In this document: positions 47,901-61,900 of the stretch, in pieces | Layout of the letters: each line of letters begins with the position of its first letter | Numbering within the stretch: position 1 is the first letter of the stretch | NCBI RefSeq assembly: GCF_000224145.3 | Contig: NC_020176.2 | Location: forward strand, 3,679,826-3,743,825 | Reading direction: 5' to 3' | Source of the DNA: Ciona intestinalis | Lineage: Eukaryota > Chordata > Ascidiacea > Phlebobranchia > Cionidae | DNA length: 64,000 nt | The notes under the pieces: model-generated | Database searches by the model: none | Seen by the model: the letters and a program-made list of their open reading frames with translations, nothing else | Told to the model about the DNA's origin: nothing | Made by a program: the position numbers and the translations under genes

Positions 47901-50505
47901 GTTTTGAATGCAATGTCACATTTATGTCATGTTTTTTATACCCAATGGTGCTGAAACTTTAGATGGTACACTTTTGGTTTTCTGTAGCTCCATAGAGTTA
48001 CCCTATTCGTAACCTCTTAGTAATTCTTTTTTAACTTTATTAAAAAACTATGAGTGACCACTTTGTTGGAGCAGTTACTGCTAATTGTCTTGCTGCAGGA
48101 TGCACATGCTCAATATATTTAGAATCAGGCCTAGCTTTTTGTTAATATCAGGTGGTGGTCACTGGCTTGCAACTGGAACAGCATTCTCCTGGTGTGCATT
48201 TACAACTTGCAACAATATTTATATGGCCGTGGTATCCACAGAAGACTGCTGAAAGTAGAGGTAGGTGCTGGTTTAAATCTTAGGTTCACTTTTTATTACA
48301 TAAACATCATCTTGTATTGCTGTATGGCAGATGAAACTTATATACGTTATCTTATAGTTGTTTACTGATATACATTATCTGTTTTCAGTGTTATCTTTTC
48401 TTATACTTTATTACTTTATTTTTACCAGGACCTATATGTATATATAATATATATATATAAATATGTTAAACCTGGCAGTAACAACAGCATGATAGGTAAG
48501 AATGTTTAACAAACTGATTGTTCACCAGGTGTCCACCTCCATGTCAAGGTTGGCTGCCCCCCTGGTATGTCACTGGAGTTTGACAGCAAGCGATCGATTG
48601 AGATTCTCGCTTCTAGGGGAAGGACAGATAACTTTGAATGTCCGAGTGGTGTGGAAGATGGGATACCTTGCTTCACTACATCAGGTGGAGAGATATGGCT
48701 TTATCAACTAGGGGTGGCAGCCAGGGGCAGACAAGCTAGATTTTTTTGGGGGGGTGTGGAATAGAATTATTTTTATCCGGGTGTAAAGAGAAACCCTTTT
48801 GTCGAATACAGAATATAAAATTTCAATTTTTTTTATGCAGAGTTTGTCACAGCTTTTTACATGAAGGATCATGTTTATGGAAAACGGTTTCCTTTTGTTG
48901 GTAATTACACACTGCGAGTGGTAGGTGGGGGTGTGGGGTATCTGGAAAATGTTCGCAACTATACACAAGAGGAAATTGCTCAGTACAACTACAGGCCAGG
49001 TAATAGGTAAGTTCATTGGTGTCAAAATAAAATGTTAAAATATCTGAATAATAATAACCCACAAAATACGTATGTGGTAACTTGTAAATGGGCAAGAGGT
49101 GTGTGAAACAGAACATCCGTGTTATAAGATTGTCGTTTTCCCACTACCTTGGAGATAAAGCAAGTTACATTTATTCATTAATACAGAGATCACCCCGATT
49201 GTCGAATTTGGAGTGCAATTACTCCTGGTGGTATGCAGGACAATGAAACCGGGGAGCTTATATTCAACAGCATGAACCCACCAAGTATTGTGTTTGAATG
49301 TAGACTTCTATCTCCTTGTGGGAGCATTCCATTCGGACAGGCAAACCCTTCTGGTAAGTTTGTGTTTTGTATTAAAAGTTGGCTTATTGTCAGGCAGAGT
49401 GATAAGGGCCCATGTTTCTGGCCAAGAGGGTGCGAGGCTAGACACTACTATCATTGTGTGCGTATGTGTCTCTGCATATTGGCCATGTTATCAGTTATTC
49501 CTAACTGGCAGCTTGATCCTTAAAACCACTACAACTTAAGCGTTAAATGCCATTGAAGGTTAGTACAAGTTTAGCTTTCATGCTAAAACAACAGCAGTTT
49601 TTAAAAATGCCGCTTTAAATTTGAAAAATATTTTATACACAGGGTTTTATCTTGTGATTGAAACATCCACCAGAGGTGTAGACACATCAAGTAATTGTGA
49701 CTTCACAATGAGGTTTGTAATTCATTTGATTGGCATCGAACTCAATGCAAAGTCGCATCTCTATATTATGATTGTAAGTTGAATTCGATAGAATGTATTT
49801 TGTGTAGTGTTTCTTTACGCAAGTGTTTAAAACAATTACATCGTAGTCTGCTTGAATTAGATACATGCAACTGACTATAAATTAGTTTGTTAATTAAATA
49901 GAACCATTTTAGTAGTAATCAAAAGGATAAATAAAAAAATATGTTATGTTTTGTAAATCTGTACGATGGTGTTCAAATGTCTAATGCTCATTGCAGAACT
50001 GCGACAAATAAAACCGCACAATCATAGCCATTGAAAAATTCGTTTCAAACTTTGTTACTTTTTCAGACAACATTTGCCATAATCTCTACTTTTATAATCC
50101 TTTTCTACCAATTCACTGATGGTAGTGGAAGAATTTTGTTGGATAAACTTTTATCGAAGAGAGGAAAATCTGTTCTAAATCTCTCTTCACATAATGTAAG
50201 TGAGGATTGTTTTCCGTTTTGGCAGCTGAATAAATAAATGTATCTTATTCTTATTTTTTTTTCTGATTTATATTTTTTTTTTCTTTTTACATGTTTAGGA
50301 AGGTTTTTGAGATAGTGTTATTTATTTTTTGTAAATATTTATGTATATATTTTATTTGTTTGGCAAAGTTCGTGGGAAAATTTTATGTTTGTTAAATTAT
50401 TTAGATTTTTTTTCTTTGTAGGTGTTTCGGAAAGTTTATGAGAAAAATGCTCACAGTTCAACAATTGCTGCTCAGTATCAACACCGGGGGAGTGTTGGGG
50501 GTTAG
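41920..50505 (+). CDS. CATSPERB: CatSper sperm calcium channel auxiliary subunit beta
   Basis: Twenty exons: 41920-42111, 42255-42323, 42620-42755, 43087-43210, 43378-43546, 43823-43909, 44189-44375, 44634-44819, 45207-45761, 45919-46332, 46687-46892, 47160-47386, 47752-47896, 48152-48260, 48529-48684, 48841-49006, 49187-49353, 49643-49773, 50067-50195, 50422-50505. Phases agree; about 1212 residues (human about 1116). A signal peptide starts the protein and one transmembrane helix lies near the C-terminus (exons 18-19). The extracellular C-terminal part matches human CATSPERB: HVKVGCPPGMSLEFD, CF before a Gly-rich NYTLRVVGGGVGYLEN, YTQEEIAQYN, WSAITPGG, RGVDTSSNCDFTMRFVIHL. The channel mediates flagellar calcium entry. 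Exon 9 encodes a His/Asp/Glu repeat (45320-45723). The exon 7 donor appears to be GC (CAAG|GCTAGT), the least certain join. Confidence 0.87.
42569..42588. repeat. AT microsatellite
   Basis: (AT)n run in CATSPERB intron 2. Confidence 0.85.
45320..45723 (+). repeat. In-frame 21-base coding tandem repeat (DHADEDD units)
   Basis: About 19 units of GATCACGCTGATGAAGACGAT-like sequence inside CATSPERB exon 9. They encode DHADEDD with variants (DHGDEDD, DHEDEDD, DHADEGE, DHTNEDEDD, VHGDEDD) and end in GHGHGHEE. Unit changes stay in multiples of three. The stretch falls in the extracellular domain between better conserved blocks. Its mix of His and acidic residues could bind divalent metal ions; that is inference. 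Confidence 0.92.
48433..48464. repeat. AT microsatellite
   Basis: Imperfect TATA-rich run in CATSPERB intron 14. Confidence 0.75.
49073..49186. repeat. Dispersed ~100-base repeat, copy in CATSPERB intron 16
   Basis: Shares AGGTGTGTGAAACAGAACAT, CGTGTTATAA, TGTCGTT, a GAGATAAA block and TACATTTATTCATT with 51798-51895, 57836-57940 and 60395-60490. The copy runs up to the exon 17 acceptor. Confidence 0.6.
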
Positions 50506-50540
50506 ATATTTAACTTATGTTATCAAATACAAGGCTGTTG

Positions 50541-50546
50541 AATAAA
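50541..50546 (+). terminator. Candidate polyadenylation signal of CATSPERB
   Basis: AATAAA 36 bases after the CATSPERB stop. Confidence 0.55.
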
Positions 50547-51797
50547 AACATTGCCTGCTACATAATAAAACATAGCGTAACTTAATTTCATTCATAAACA
50601 TTTGTTACGTTTATTCTAATGTTTTGCCTGTTTAGCAAGTCTTCATCGGGTTTTTTTTGCTGAATGGCAGAAAAAACATTAAAAATAATACTTTTTATTC
50701 TAGAGGAGCTGAAAAGTTAATATTTTATAAGCCCGGTAGCTGAAGTAACTGAACCTAATTTTGTTTTAATCACAACAACAAAACTTATTTTCGCTAAAAC
50801 AACAAAGATCTTTTAAATTTATACTACGTACTAATACATTACAAACATTGATTGATAATGTTTATAGCAACATGTTTATGCTAAAGCTATAAATGTTAAC
50901 TAAAGTCATCCAATTACAGGATCCCTGCTTGGTCAGACTGTTCAAGACAGAAGTCGCAGCATTGCGCTCGTGTCTGGTATATTTTATATGATAGCAGTCT
51001 TAGAATATTTAGACATATTGCCGGTATTTAGTAAAGTTAGCATAGTAGTCGTTGGTAACCTTTGTAGTGCTGATGTTGTATGTAGAGACCGGTAGTTTGG
51101 AAGACAGTTAGCATAGTATATGTTGCTGTTGTAGAAACATATGATAAAACTTTGGAAAAGTTATGTTAGAATTTTTTTGTTAGAAATTTTTATAGACCAT
51201 GAGCTATTTCTGAACAAAGAATATATTGTTAGATCTTCGTAGAAAGTCAGTGAGCCAAAACAGAATACCCGATATAATGTTGACATCAAATGCAGATGTT
51301 ACAAGTCGACTTGTCCTACATGGTAATGTATAATTATACATACAACTTATTAATGGCAAAGTTACCATTGGTAATTGTATTAAATACTAACTGGAATTGT
51401 AATAGCTTAATGCTGGTCGTCTAAAGTACTATGGTAAAATTTTACTTTGCGGCACACAAACTAATTTAGTTCTTTTTCTGTTATTTTAAATAGGGAGCTA
51501 GCTATGTTCATATTTAATACGTCTGTTATTAAAAAAAGATTTATTTATATCACTTTGTTGTTACCAGGTAAATCAAAACACTGATGACACCACGTTTATA
51601 AAAGAAGCAGAATTATATGATTTCACTTTGTACTCTTAAAATAAAAACACTTTGTTAAAGGAAGAAGTCTTATTGAGTCAAACTTCTACTTACTATTTAA
51701 ACCTATCATAGTAGACATGTGTGTATAAAAGATACTCACTGCATGATTGCTTTAATCGAGTGCTCAATAATGGGTTGACGAAGTTCTACTTTTGTTA

Positions 51798-51895
51798 AAT
51801 CCTAAGCGGGCACGAGGTGTATGAAACTGAGCACCCCTGTTTTAACGACTGTTGTTGCTATGCCTCGCGAGGATAAATAAGTGACATTTATTCAT
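51798..51895. repeat. Dispersed ~100-base repeat, intergenic copy
   Basis: GCGGGCACGAGGTGTATGAA, GAGCACCCCTGTTTTAACGA, CTCGCGAGGATAAATAAG and ACATTTATTCAT; the best preserved copy of the family in this window. Confidence 0.6.
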
Positions 51896-53055
51896 ATCTT
51901 CGGTATGGTATAGGGTGTACGGTGTAGTTAGGAAACTTCATTTCGGAAAAATGAACTTTTGTATACGTTTCGAACCGCAGATGACACAAACATATGATGT
52001 CGGCTTCAAAGTAATATAAAATGTTTGACAAACAAGCTACCGTTTGGTGAGTTCAGCCACCGTTTATAGGAGTAGAATATATTTAGCGGCAAAGTCTATA
52101 ACACGCAACCAGAAGAGTCAATATCAACGACTGACCGTCGGAGTTAAACAACACCAGTTGCTAACGCTAGCGGTCAACGACTGGAAAATAAAGGACATTT
52201 CGACCTCAACGTCATAACAAGGACTTTTGCACCGCCGCAGGCATATAGGCGTATTTTGGTCAGCGTGAAGTAGTAACAGGATATCGATATACCGGTTATG
52301 TGCGTAGCTTCGATTTTTAAGTAGCAGGCCTAGAATACAATGAGTCGTCCAGAATCAAAACCGCAATTTGTATAACACAGACGCTGATTTATGTGCATGG
52401 GAAAGCAATATGTGCAGCAAGCTATTAGATCTGCGACTTAAATAAATAATGATAGAGAAATACAGGAAATGCCAGTTTCCCCAACTCTATAGAGGATATC
52501 ACTTGAGTGTTTGATCGAGCTGTACAACAAAGTTTGCAATTCCATACACGTCCTGTCTCATCGTGTATGTGTGTTTTTATAGATAGCCACCAGGCGTGTG
52601 GATGTTTTATACCTAAATAAAGTCCGAGATCTTAGTACAGTTTAATCGCAGGCAGTTTTGAAAACCTAACGTTATATATTTATTGCAAGTTGATAACTTA
52701 CCTGCTGGCAAGATTCAACTGGTCCTATGGACATTTTTTGTCTCATATTTCTAATATACCTATACCATAGAGGTAATATGACGCAATATTGTTTATACTT
52801 CGTTCTAGTTGACATACAGACTGACCCATTTGTGTTGTTATGAAACCGGCAGCATATATGTATACGGAGTTATATATGGTTGAGGACAGCTAACAACTTT
52901 TTAAGTGTACTTCAGTCTAATTTACTGTATCTGACGTTCGCTGTATCAAGAGTTAGATAAGTTTGCTATACACTAGTGAGCAGTATTTACGTTCCACACC
53001 ATATGGAACAGGTTCTTTTAAATTGGGAAGTATAGTGCGATCGCGTTACATATGC

Positions 53056-53095
53056 TGCTAAAGGTGTCTCGTCTCCCCCCACCTTACTATATAAC
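53056..53095. mobile_element. MITE terminal fragment
   Basis: AAGGTGTCTCGTCTCCCCCC followed by ACCTTACTATA matches the right end of the MITE family seen whole at 55514-55709. Only this end is visible here. Confidence 0.6.
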
Positions 53096-53314
53096 GCTGT
53101 TAGGCTGATCTCTCGTTTTACTGGAAATCTCAAAAGCAGTGCTACATAATACTGAAAGTATAGCCTATGCTTGTATTGTTATCACAGCTGGTATATTACA
53201 AGTTTTATCGCAAAAAGTTGTTCGAATGAACCTTTTTTCACTCATTTTCGTATAGATTCTTAACAACATTCTTTGCAAAGTCTGTATGTTGTCTTACAGA
53301 GATTTGTTAACATT

Positions 53315-55426
53315 ATGGAGCCGCCCACATATACAGTAAGGAATATGGCAGCAGACACAACAACAACTTACTGCAATGCTAACTCGTTTGCCGGCAACAG
53401 CTATGGGCCGATGACTTTGTTGTCTAGTGATCAGGAAGTGTTACATGCTGTAAGCGGAGGACTTGGACTTGAAGCGCCGGCCATACAGCCTTTTGAATGG
53501 AACATAATTAACAACGCTCGAGTAATGAACCCGGCATATGGTTTCTACTATAATCATGATGTGTTGTGTTCTTACCCGGTGTATGTTTTACCGCCTGGCT
53601 ACTTATACAATAACTTGATAGCACAAAATATACAGCTGGCCCAAGACGTATCTTTACCATCACGAGACGCAATAGCTTTAATATCTCATCCCCGCGTTAC
53701 TACAGCACCCAGCACGCCGCTATTGTTACCAGAAACCCAATTCGATGGTCTGCCCGTTCAGCAACCTGTCAATCAGTCCCTGCATACATCCGATACATTA
53801 TCCCGTGGTTATGTTAAATCGTTCGGTAACGGCTTCATAGAACTGCCCCCACCAAAGATTAGAATAACAACTGAAGGTTTGCAAACAGAAGATGACGAAA
53901 ATGAAACGCTTCAACATTATGCTGATAATGAAAACTCTAATAATTCGGCAATAGATTTAAACTTAAATCACGTAGAATCCGACGAACCAAATGAATTAAA
54001 AATTTCAGGCGTGTGTTCGATAGCTCACCTTTTGGACGGTAATGAACACATTCAAAACGACCCACAAAGTATATTAAACAACGAGGGTATGCAGATAAAT
54101 GCACAAATAGAATCCGGGGCTTTACAGGAATACTTTCGACCGTCGAACGCTGTTCAAAGTATCCTAGGACCTGAACTAGCGCCAGCAGATCTGAGCCCAA
54201 GAAACTTATTTTCTATTTTCCAAGAAAAAACAAAGTCAACTAAAAAATCAAGAAAACGAAAACAAAAATCAGACACTAATCGTAAGGTATGTGGTAATGC
54301 TGGCAAACGTTATAAGTCCGTTGCCAATTGCTTGTCCGATACGCCATTAAAAGTCGTAGACCCCCCATTGGCGCTCACGGTTTCTAACCCAGACGTACAA
54401 CCTGTGCAGGCACCTGCGGGATCATCACGCTTGAGAATAGAGCTACCCAAGCCGCTTTTTATAAAAAGACGGACCAAAATACCATCAACAACGACTCCTG
54501 GCTTGTTCAAGTCGGTTCCAAGTGATGCAATTTCTTCTCATTCATTTGAAACCACTATGAGTTCAAACACAAATGCTACAACGAACGCCATGCAGACGAT
54601 TTCTGTACCATCCTTGTCAAATTTATCTCAGAAAAAGGCACCGATTTTACCAAAACCTACCAAAAGACAGAACGTTCGTGCCAAAACCATTATCCCTCTT
54701 GTTGAAAGTACAATACAACCCATACTAAAGGAAACTTCACTCTGCGACTCTCAATCGGAAACCTTCGCAACTAAGAGTCACACCAAACGAACCTCTACAT
54801 CAACTGATCATACTAATCCCAAAGTATCACAAGAACCTTATGTCGCATCTGCTGCACAAAAGAACTTTTCAGCACTCTTAAACAGAGAATTGGAACAATC
54901 TTTCCCTGGGTTATGGCTCGCACAAAACGCCCCATCCCAAACCGTACTTGATTTATCTAAAAAGACAGAACAACCGGTGAACTTACCCAACACGGAACTT
55001 AAAGAACCTTCAAATAACAAGAATTTAAATCAAACTGAATCAAATACGATGCTCGCCAAGGAATCGAACGACTGCAATGAAAAAGACAGGGATGAGAAAA
55101 CAACATCAAGCAATAGGCCTATAACCCTGTTAGAAGCTGTCCAAGTTGAACTGAACGCAATTGGTTTAAGCTTAAATAGCTGTAAACGAACAACTAAGCA
55201 GCATCCATCGATAAACAACCAAACCATGCAAAAAATATGGCATCAGAAAAAGACTGCAGCTCTTTACTTCAAAAATAGGTACCAGTATAAAACACTTGCG
55301 CGTTTTATAACTGACAAAAAAAGTTTGGCTAATATGGCTTCATGCTTTGTTTTATTGCGTCGTTTACCGCCGAGAACAACTTGGAAAATATCTGAGTTTG
55401 AGTTTTACGAATCTATGTGTTCTTGA
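53315..55426 (+). CDS. Orphan 703-residue protein, probably nuclear
   Basis: One long open frame with no intron; ATG 53315 is the first in-frame ATG and follows an acceptor-like TTACAG at about 53300. I do not recognise a family. What can be seen: a Tyr/Pro/Asn-rich N-terminal 120 residues (PFEWNIINNARVMNPAYGFY and PPGYLYNN); a long Ser/Thr/Gln/Asn-rich middle, probably disordered; a strong basic cluster KKSRKRKQKS (nuclear localisation likely); and TVLDLSKK, which resembles the PxDLS motif that recruits the CtBP corepressor. The C-terminal 60 residues, from KIWHQKKTAALYFKNRY to the end, are basic, aromatic and more ordered, and could be a small domain. The codon use and length argue for a real gene. 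A transcriptional role is inference. Confidence 0.7.
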   Translation: MEPPTYTVRNMAADTTTTYCNANSFAGNSYGPMTLLSSDQEVLHAVSGGLGLEAPAIQPFEWNIINNARVMNPAYGFYYNHDVLCSYPVYVLPPGYLYNNLIAQNIQLAQDVSLPSRDAIALISHPRVTTAPSTPLLLPETQFDGLPVQQPVNQSLHTSDTLSRGYVKSFGNGFIELPPPKIRITTEGLQTEDDENETLQHYADNENSNNSAIDLNLNHVESDEPNELKISGVCSIAHLLDGNEHIQNDPQSILNNEGMQINAQIESGALQEYFRPSNAVQSILGPELAPADLSPRNLFSIFQEKTKSTKKSRKRKQKSDTNRKVCGNAGKRYKSVANCLSDTPLKVVDPPLALTVSNPDVQPVQAPAGSSRLRIELPKPLFIKRRTKIPSTTTPGLFKSVPSDAISSHSFETTMSSNTNATTNAMQTISVPSLSNLSQKKAPILPKPTKRQNVRAKTIIPLVESTIQPILKETSLCDSQSETFATKSHTKRTSTSTDHTNPKVSQEPYVASAAQKNFSALLNRELEQSFPGLWLAQNAPSQTVLDLSKKTEQPVNLPNTELKEPSNNKNLNQTESNTMLAKESNDCNEKDRDEKTTSSNRPITLLEAVQVELNAIGLSLNSCKRTTKQHPSINNQTMQKIWHQKKTAALYFKNRYQYKTLARFITDKKSLANMASCFVLLRRLPPRTTWKISEFEFYESMCS

Positions 55427-56283
55427 AAATATCAGGAAGTTCATAACCTATTTGTATACGTTCCAATTACTCTCCTATTATCGTGTTGTAAAGTACAACT
55501 ACAACTTCAAGTATATAGTAGGGTAGGGGAAGTTGGGACACCTTGGCATTCTATTTTATCGTCCCATTTGGTTGTAAACAAAGAACATTTAAATAATTAT
55601 AAAACCGTATATGCTCTCCTTTGGACCGTTGTTAGTTGTTTAAAACACGATTAAGATATTTGGATATTATGTGCTAATGGTGTCCCATATTGCCCCACAG
55701 TACTATATAATTAATCTCTATTTTACCTGATGTTTTTTTAGCTTTGTAAGACATTGTGACTGTATATGTTTATGTGTATCTCATGTTGCACTTTTTACTC
55801 CGGTAAAATGGATAAAGGTTGAAAAAGCTGTTGACACTGTATTACAGATCCCTTTGGTGTGCATCGTTTTGTATATACTAGAGTTATACAGCTTATAATA
55901 TGGTTTCAATATGAACATGCGGTATAATGGACTAACACTAACTTTAGCCTAAATTCAAGACCCTGGCGTTCCTTTTCGTAGGACCCCTGCCTATACTATC
56001 TTTAGTAGGCCATGCAGGACCTCGTCCGTATAGAATAGAAGGGTTTCTTTTATCTTTAATCATTCTGTCCCAGAAAAGTGTCTTGAAAAAAATATCCGAG
56101 ATATATCACTCAGGGACGCGCATGCAATAAAAAAATCTTTCATAGTGTCTCCCAATAGTTTATGACCACCATGTAACGATCTTACTCCAAACAACGAACA
56201 TATGGACGCGTTCTCACGCACTACACGACGTTGCGAATAGCGGGCAGTTCATTTATTGTTCATTTTCATAACGAAAAACAAGA
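55427..56283. other. Spacer orphan gene to trypsin, with a MITE
   Basis: About 860 bases; a complete MITE occupies 55514-55709. The rest is 3' UTR and the trypsin promoter, with no other feature seen. Confidence 0.5.
55514..55709. mobile_element. MITE, complete copy A
   Basis: About 196 bases with terminal inverted repeats: TATAGTAGGGTAGGGGAAGT at the left and a matching TGTCCCATATTGCCCCACAG then TACTATA at the right. TA flanks both ends. No coding capacity, so it is a non-autonomous DNA element. Its interior resembles 59181-59372 closely. Confidence 0.8.
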
Positions 56284-58161
<1,878 letters not shown>

Positions 58162-58952
58162 GTCGTCGTAAACAATCATATAACTTATGTATTAAAAATC
58201 TAAAGGAAATGCTTTGAAAAAATAACCAATCGAAACACACGCGGTTTCTGTGACACAAATATACAGAGTGCATCTGTGTGTAACTGCACTACAAGACTAT
58301 TTTTTTCTAACTTAATTCCGAAGCGTATAAGGTAAACCCGTATCCCAGTGTATAATTGCAAAATATTAACCGCGAAAAAAACAAGAACTAGTTGATGGTT
58401 TTGGTCTAAAAAACTTGGAGATGAAAATATATATTTTTACATTGATGTAACAAATGAAGACGACAAACAAAACGGATAAACACTTTGCTGTCATTCTTCT
58501 TAAAACATTCCTGGTAAAATTGTGTGGACACATCCGCGTCAAATTACGAACTTTTCAAAGACGGTAAAGTTTCTACAGCGTTATATACGATATACACGAT
58601 TTCATAAAAAGGTTTCTCAATCTTGAGATTAAAAGTCAAGCAAAGCAACATGATACGACTACACAGAATGGTGGAATTTAACCCGAAACCTACCGGAACA
58701 TCAATATTCTTAATCAAGATAACTGAAACAGCGTTCCAGTAGTTGTAAGGTGTTTTAAACCCAGCACACTGCCAAGTTTAGTTGTATTTTCAGAAGAGTT
58801 AACTGTTGTGTTTTCTCAAGAGTTCTTTAATGTGCAACAAGAAAGAAAATGGGCGTGATGATTACTTTGTCAACTGGTTTGGAATCTATGGCCTTAACAA
58901 TACAGCCCTGTTATCAAGTATAGCATGACCAAGTTATAACTTTCATAACATA
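58162..58952. other. Convergent spacer trypsin / GBP-like gene
   Basis: About 790 AT-rich bases; 3' UTRs of two converging genes. No other feature seen. Confidence 0.5.
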
Positions 58953-61900
58953 TTACATGAGCACACAACTCTTGTGCGAATTAATGCTCTGTTGAAACAT
59001 TTCGTCCATTGTAACTTCCAATTTCCCTCTAGAAGTCGTTGCATCTCGAGCTAGGATGAATTCCTCCTTGCAGTCTGCATCAAATTTCTCCAACGTTAAA
59101 TTTTTTAGCTCAGAATGGAGCATCTGTCGACTCGTATCCCTTGAAAATCTTTTCCATCTCTGAAAAAGTCGAAAGATTAAGTAGTACAGTTGGGTGGGGG
59201 ACGATCGGACACCTTTTAACTCTCATCCCATTTAGTAAAAACAAAGATCATTCAAAGAAATAAAACCCTATCCTTACAACTCCCATAGACCGTTGTTATT
59301 GTTCGAAACACGATCAGAATATTTTGGATATTATATGCTAAAGGTGTCCCATCTTCCCCCATCCTACTAAATAAAGAAACTTTGTTTTAGGCTACCTTTT
59401 GTAGTTTTCCTTTGTAGAATCTCTCAGCCACCTTTACTATTAGAAACAATCTCTCTTCTTTCTTTTCCTGAAAGTCAAAGAAGTGAAACTTGAAATATTT
59501 GTATTGCAGGTTTTGTAACAATTAAGCATTATTAGGACGTTTTTTGTTCTATATGGGTGAGACCATATCACGTAGAACGCGTTGATCATGATGTAGATTC
59601 GATTTGGTCCATTACTAAAAAATTACCAAATACTTTATATTTAAAGTGAGATGATCGTAAGAATCCATGACCGCCATAAAACTTGGTTATATTAATAATA
59701 TCTTATGTTGCGAACCTTTAGTATTTTGACAACATCCGAAGTCACTTCTTCTTCGTTTGAATATCCTTCATCAATGTCCAACATGACGTCAAGCACATCA
59801 CGTGATTGAAGAACCTCGTTCTCGAAAGTTCTTGGTGAGATTAATTCATCGACCACTCGTTCCACAAGTGACTGTAGCTGCTTCATAAACGTTGCGTCCA
59901 GATCTAGAAGCAAAACATTTTTTACTTTACAACTTTAATAATCATCTACAGATTAACATACGTGGAAACGGAACAACGGGGTTAAAGCAGAACACCAGTG
60001 CACAGAAGACTTGTATATCCATGGCCTACTCAATATGTATTTAGTAGACCATGATATACCGAACAACATAGTGACAGCAACATACAGCTCCGCCCACTAA
60101 TATACAGCAGTTACAACAAACCAACCTTTTATTGCAGTTATAGTCGTATCAACCGTGGTCGCCTCGCCAGGTTTGGGCATAAGAAACACCTTCACGGCAC
60201 GAAACGCGTTACGAGCTTCATCTAACAACTTTTGCATCTGACCATCGTTGTTGCTGCTGCTGTCAAGATACACCATGTATGTTTCCCCACCTTTCCAGCC
60301 GTACTCGAAACGACTAGCGTATGTCCAGTCTCGATACACAATTACGAGGTCCTAGTAAATGTAAACAAAAATAAAAAATCACCCACTATAAGTTGCATAC
60401 CTGGTAAGCGTGTGTGATGTGTATGAAACAAAACAACCGTGTTATAATGACTGTCGTTACTCTTCGAGTTATTCATTCATTGATACTTTCTTTTGTATTT
60501 GATGCTTTATTTTGAAAGGTATGCAACATAAGGTGTCAACTAATTCCACGTAACTTTACCGGTTGAGAAGGCTATGTATGCATACCTTCAGCATTTGTTT
60601 TTTACAGAGTCGCTGAGGTTCGTTGGGTCATTTGATTACACATTGTTAAACACGCATACACTGACGTAACGCGTGTTTTAAACAGTCGAAGAACTAACGG
60701 GAAATATCTGTGTGTTGACTCGTTGTGGAGTCAAACGAGTTTTTACACATACGACTTATTGAAGGGGCCATCAAGGTAATTCCCTAATAAATCACACAGC
60801 GCATACTTATATCTCTAACCATGGTATACCAGAGCCCCTGCATGACACGTCGGTTGTACATAATGCCATTTAAGTTTAAAGCTGGGAAGCCAGTAATGTG
60901 GTCCATATTCCTGATAACCCAACAGCGGTGGTTATGTTCTTTTAAAAGCTAAATGACCTTCTTATTATTCTAAAGTGTTTAACTAAAGTGTAAAAAGGGT
61001 TTGCTCGCCTGCAGTTTGCAATCTGTTGTTGACACAGCTTCGTCCACATATCTCATGAAGTCCTGAAAAGTCTGCGTGTCAATTTTTAATAATACAACAA
61101 GAAAGGTTTAAAACACTGTTTTGATGTAGTAAAACAAAACAGCAATGTACTTAGAATGATATATACATAACAGTCTGCAACATGGAAGTTACAATGTTCT
61201 AATATCGTTTGAAAAGCAAAATGTCGTTTATGTTCGCTCTAATTTAACGTCGGATTTACGCAAAAAACTAGAAGCGGTTTTAGCGTGAAAAAAATGGTAT
61301 AACACTGGGTTTTGGCAAAATAAACTAACCGCGAAGGGACAGGTGTTGTCAGCCAAAAAAACTAGAAGCGGTTTTAGTGTGAAAAAAATGGTATAACACT
61401 GGGTTTCGGCAAAATAAACTTGTAAAAAGTTGTTACCGCGAAGGGACAGGTGTTGTCAGCCTTAATGCTGAATATTATTACAGAACTTATGGCAGCAGTG
61501 ATTCCAAATAAGCGGATAAAAGATGCCTCGTCCGGCTCTTTATTAACAGGGTCGCCTTCTAAATCAATTACGGAGTAAAACACCTGGAAATACAAATTCA
61601 ATGATTTAAGTTTCGGGGCCAGCAGATTTTACTGTTTCGCCGCTCTACCATATAGTAGGCTGGGGTAAGATTAGGCATATTTTTATTTTTGTTCTCGTCC
61701 CACTTTAGTAAAAAATGAATACATATACAGAATTATATAAACTTTATCGACCATAACTCGCTATGTCCCCACCTACCACGCAAGCACGATTAAATGACAA
61801 TGATAAAAACAAACACGCCGTGGTATATAGTAGGGTGGGGGGAAATGGGACACCTTTAGCGCATAATCTCCCAATATTTTCATCGCGTTGAGAAAAAACA

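Larger units (their letters stand above)
50506..53314. other. Long non-coding stretch before the orphan gene
   Basis: About 2.8 kb with no supported coding exon. AATAAA at 50541-50546 is a likely CATSPERB polyadenylation signal. It also holds a dispersed repeat (51798-51895) and the end of a MITE (53056-53095). An acceptor-like GTCTTACAG ends near 53300, just before the next start codon. Confidence 0.5.

Noticed and set aside
48708-49116. Minus-strand frames of about 90-105 residues over CATSPERB exon 16
   Set aside because: Opposite a conserved CATSPERB exon and partly over a dispersed repeat.
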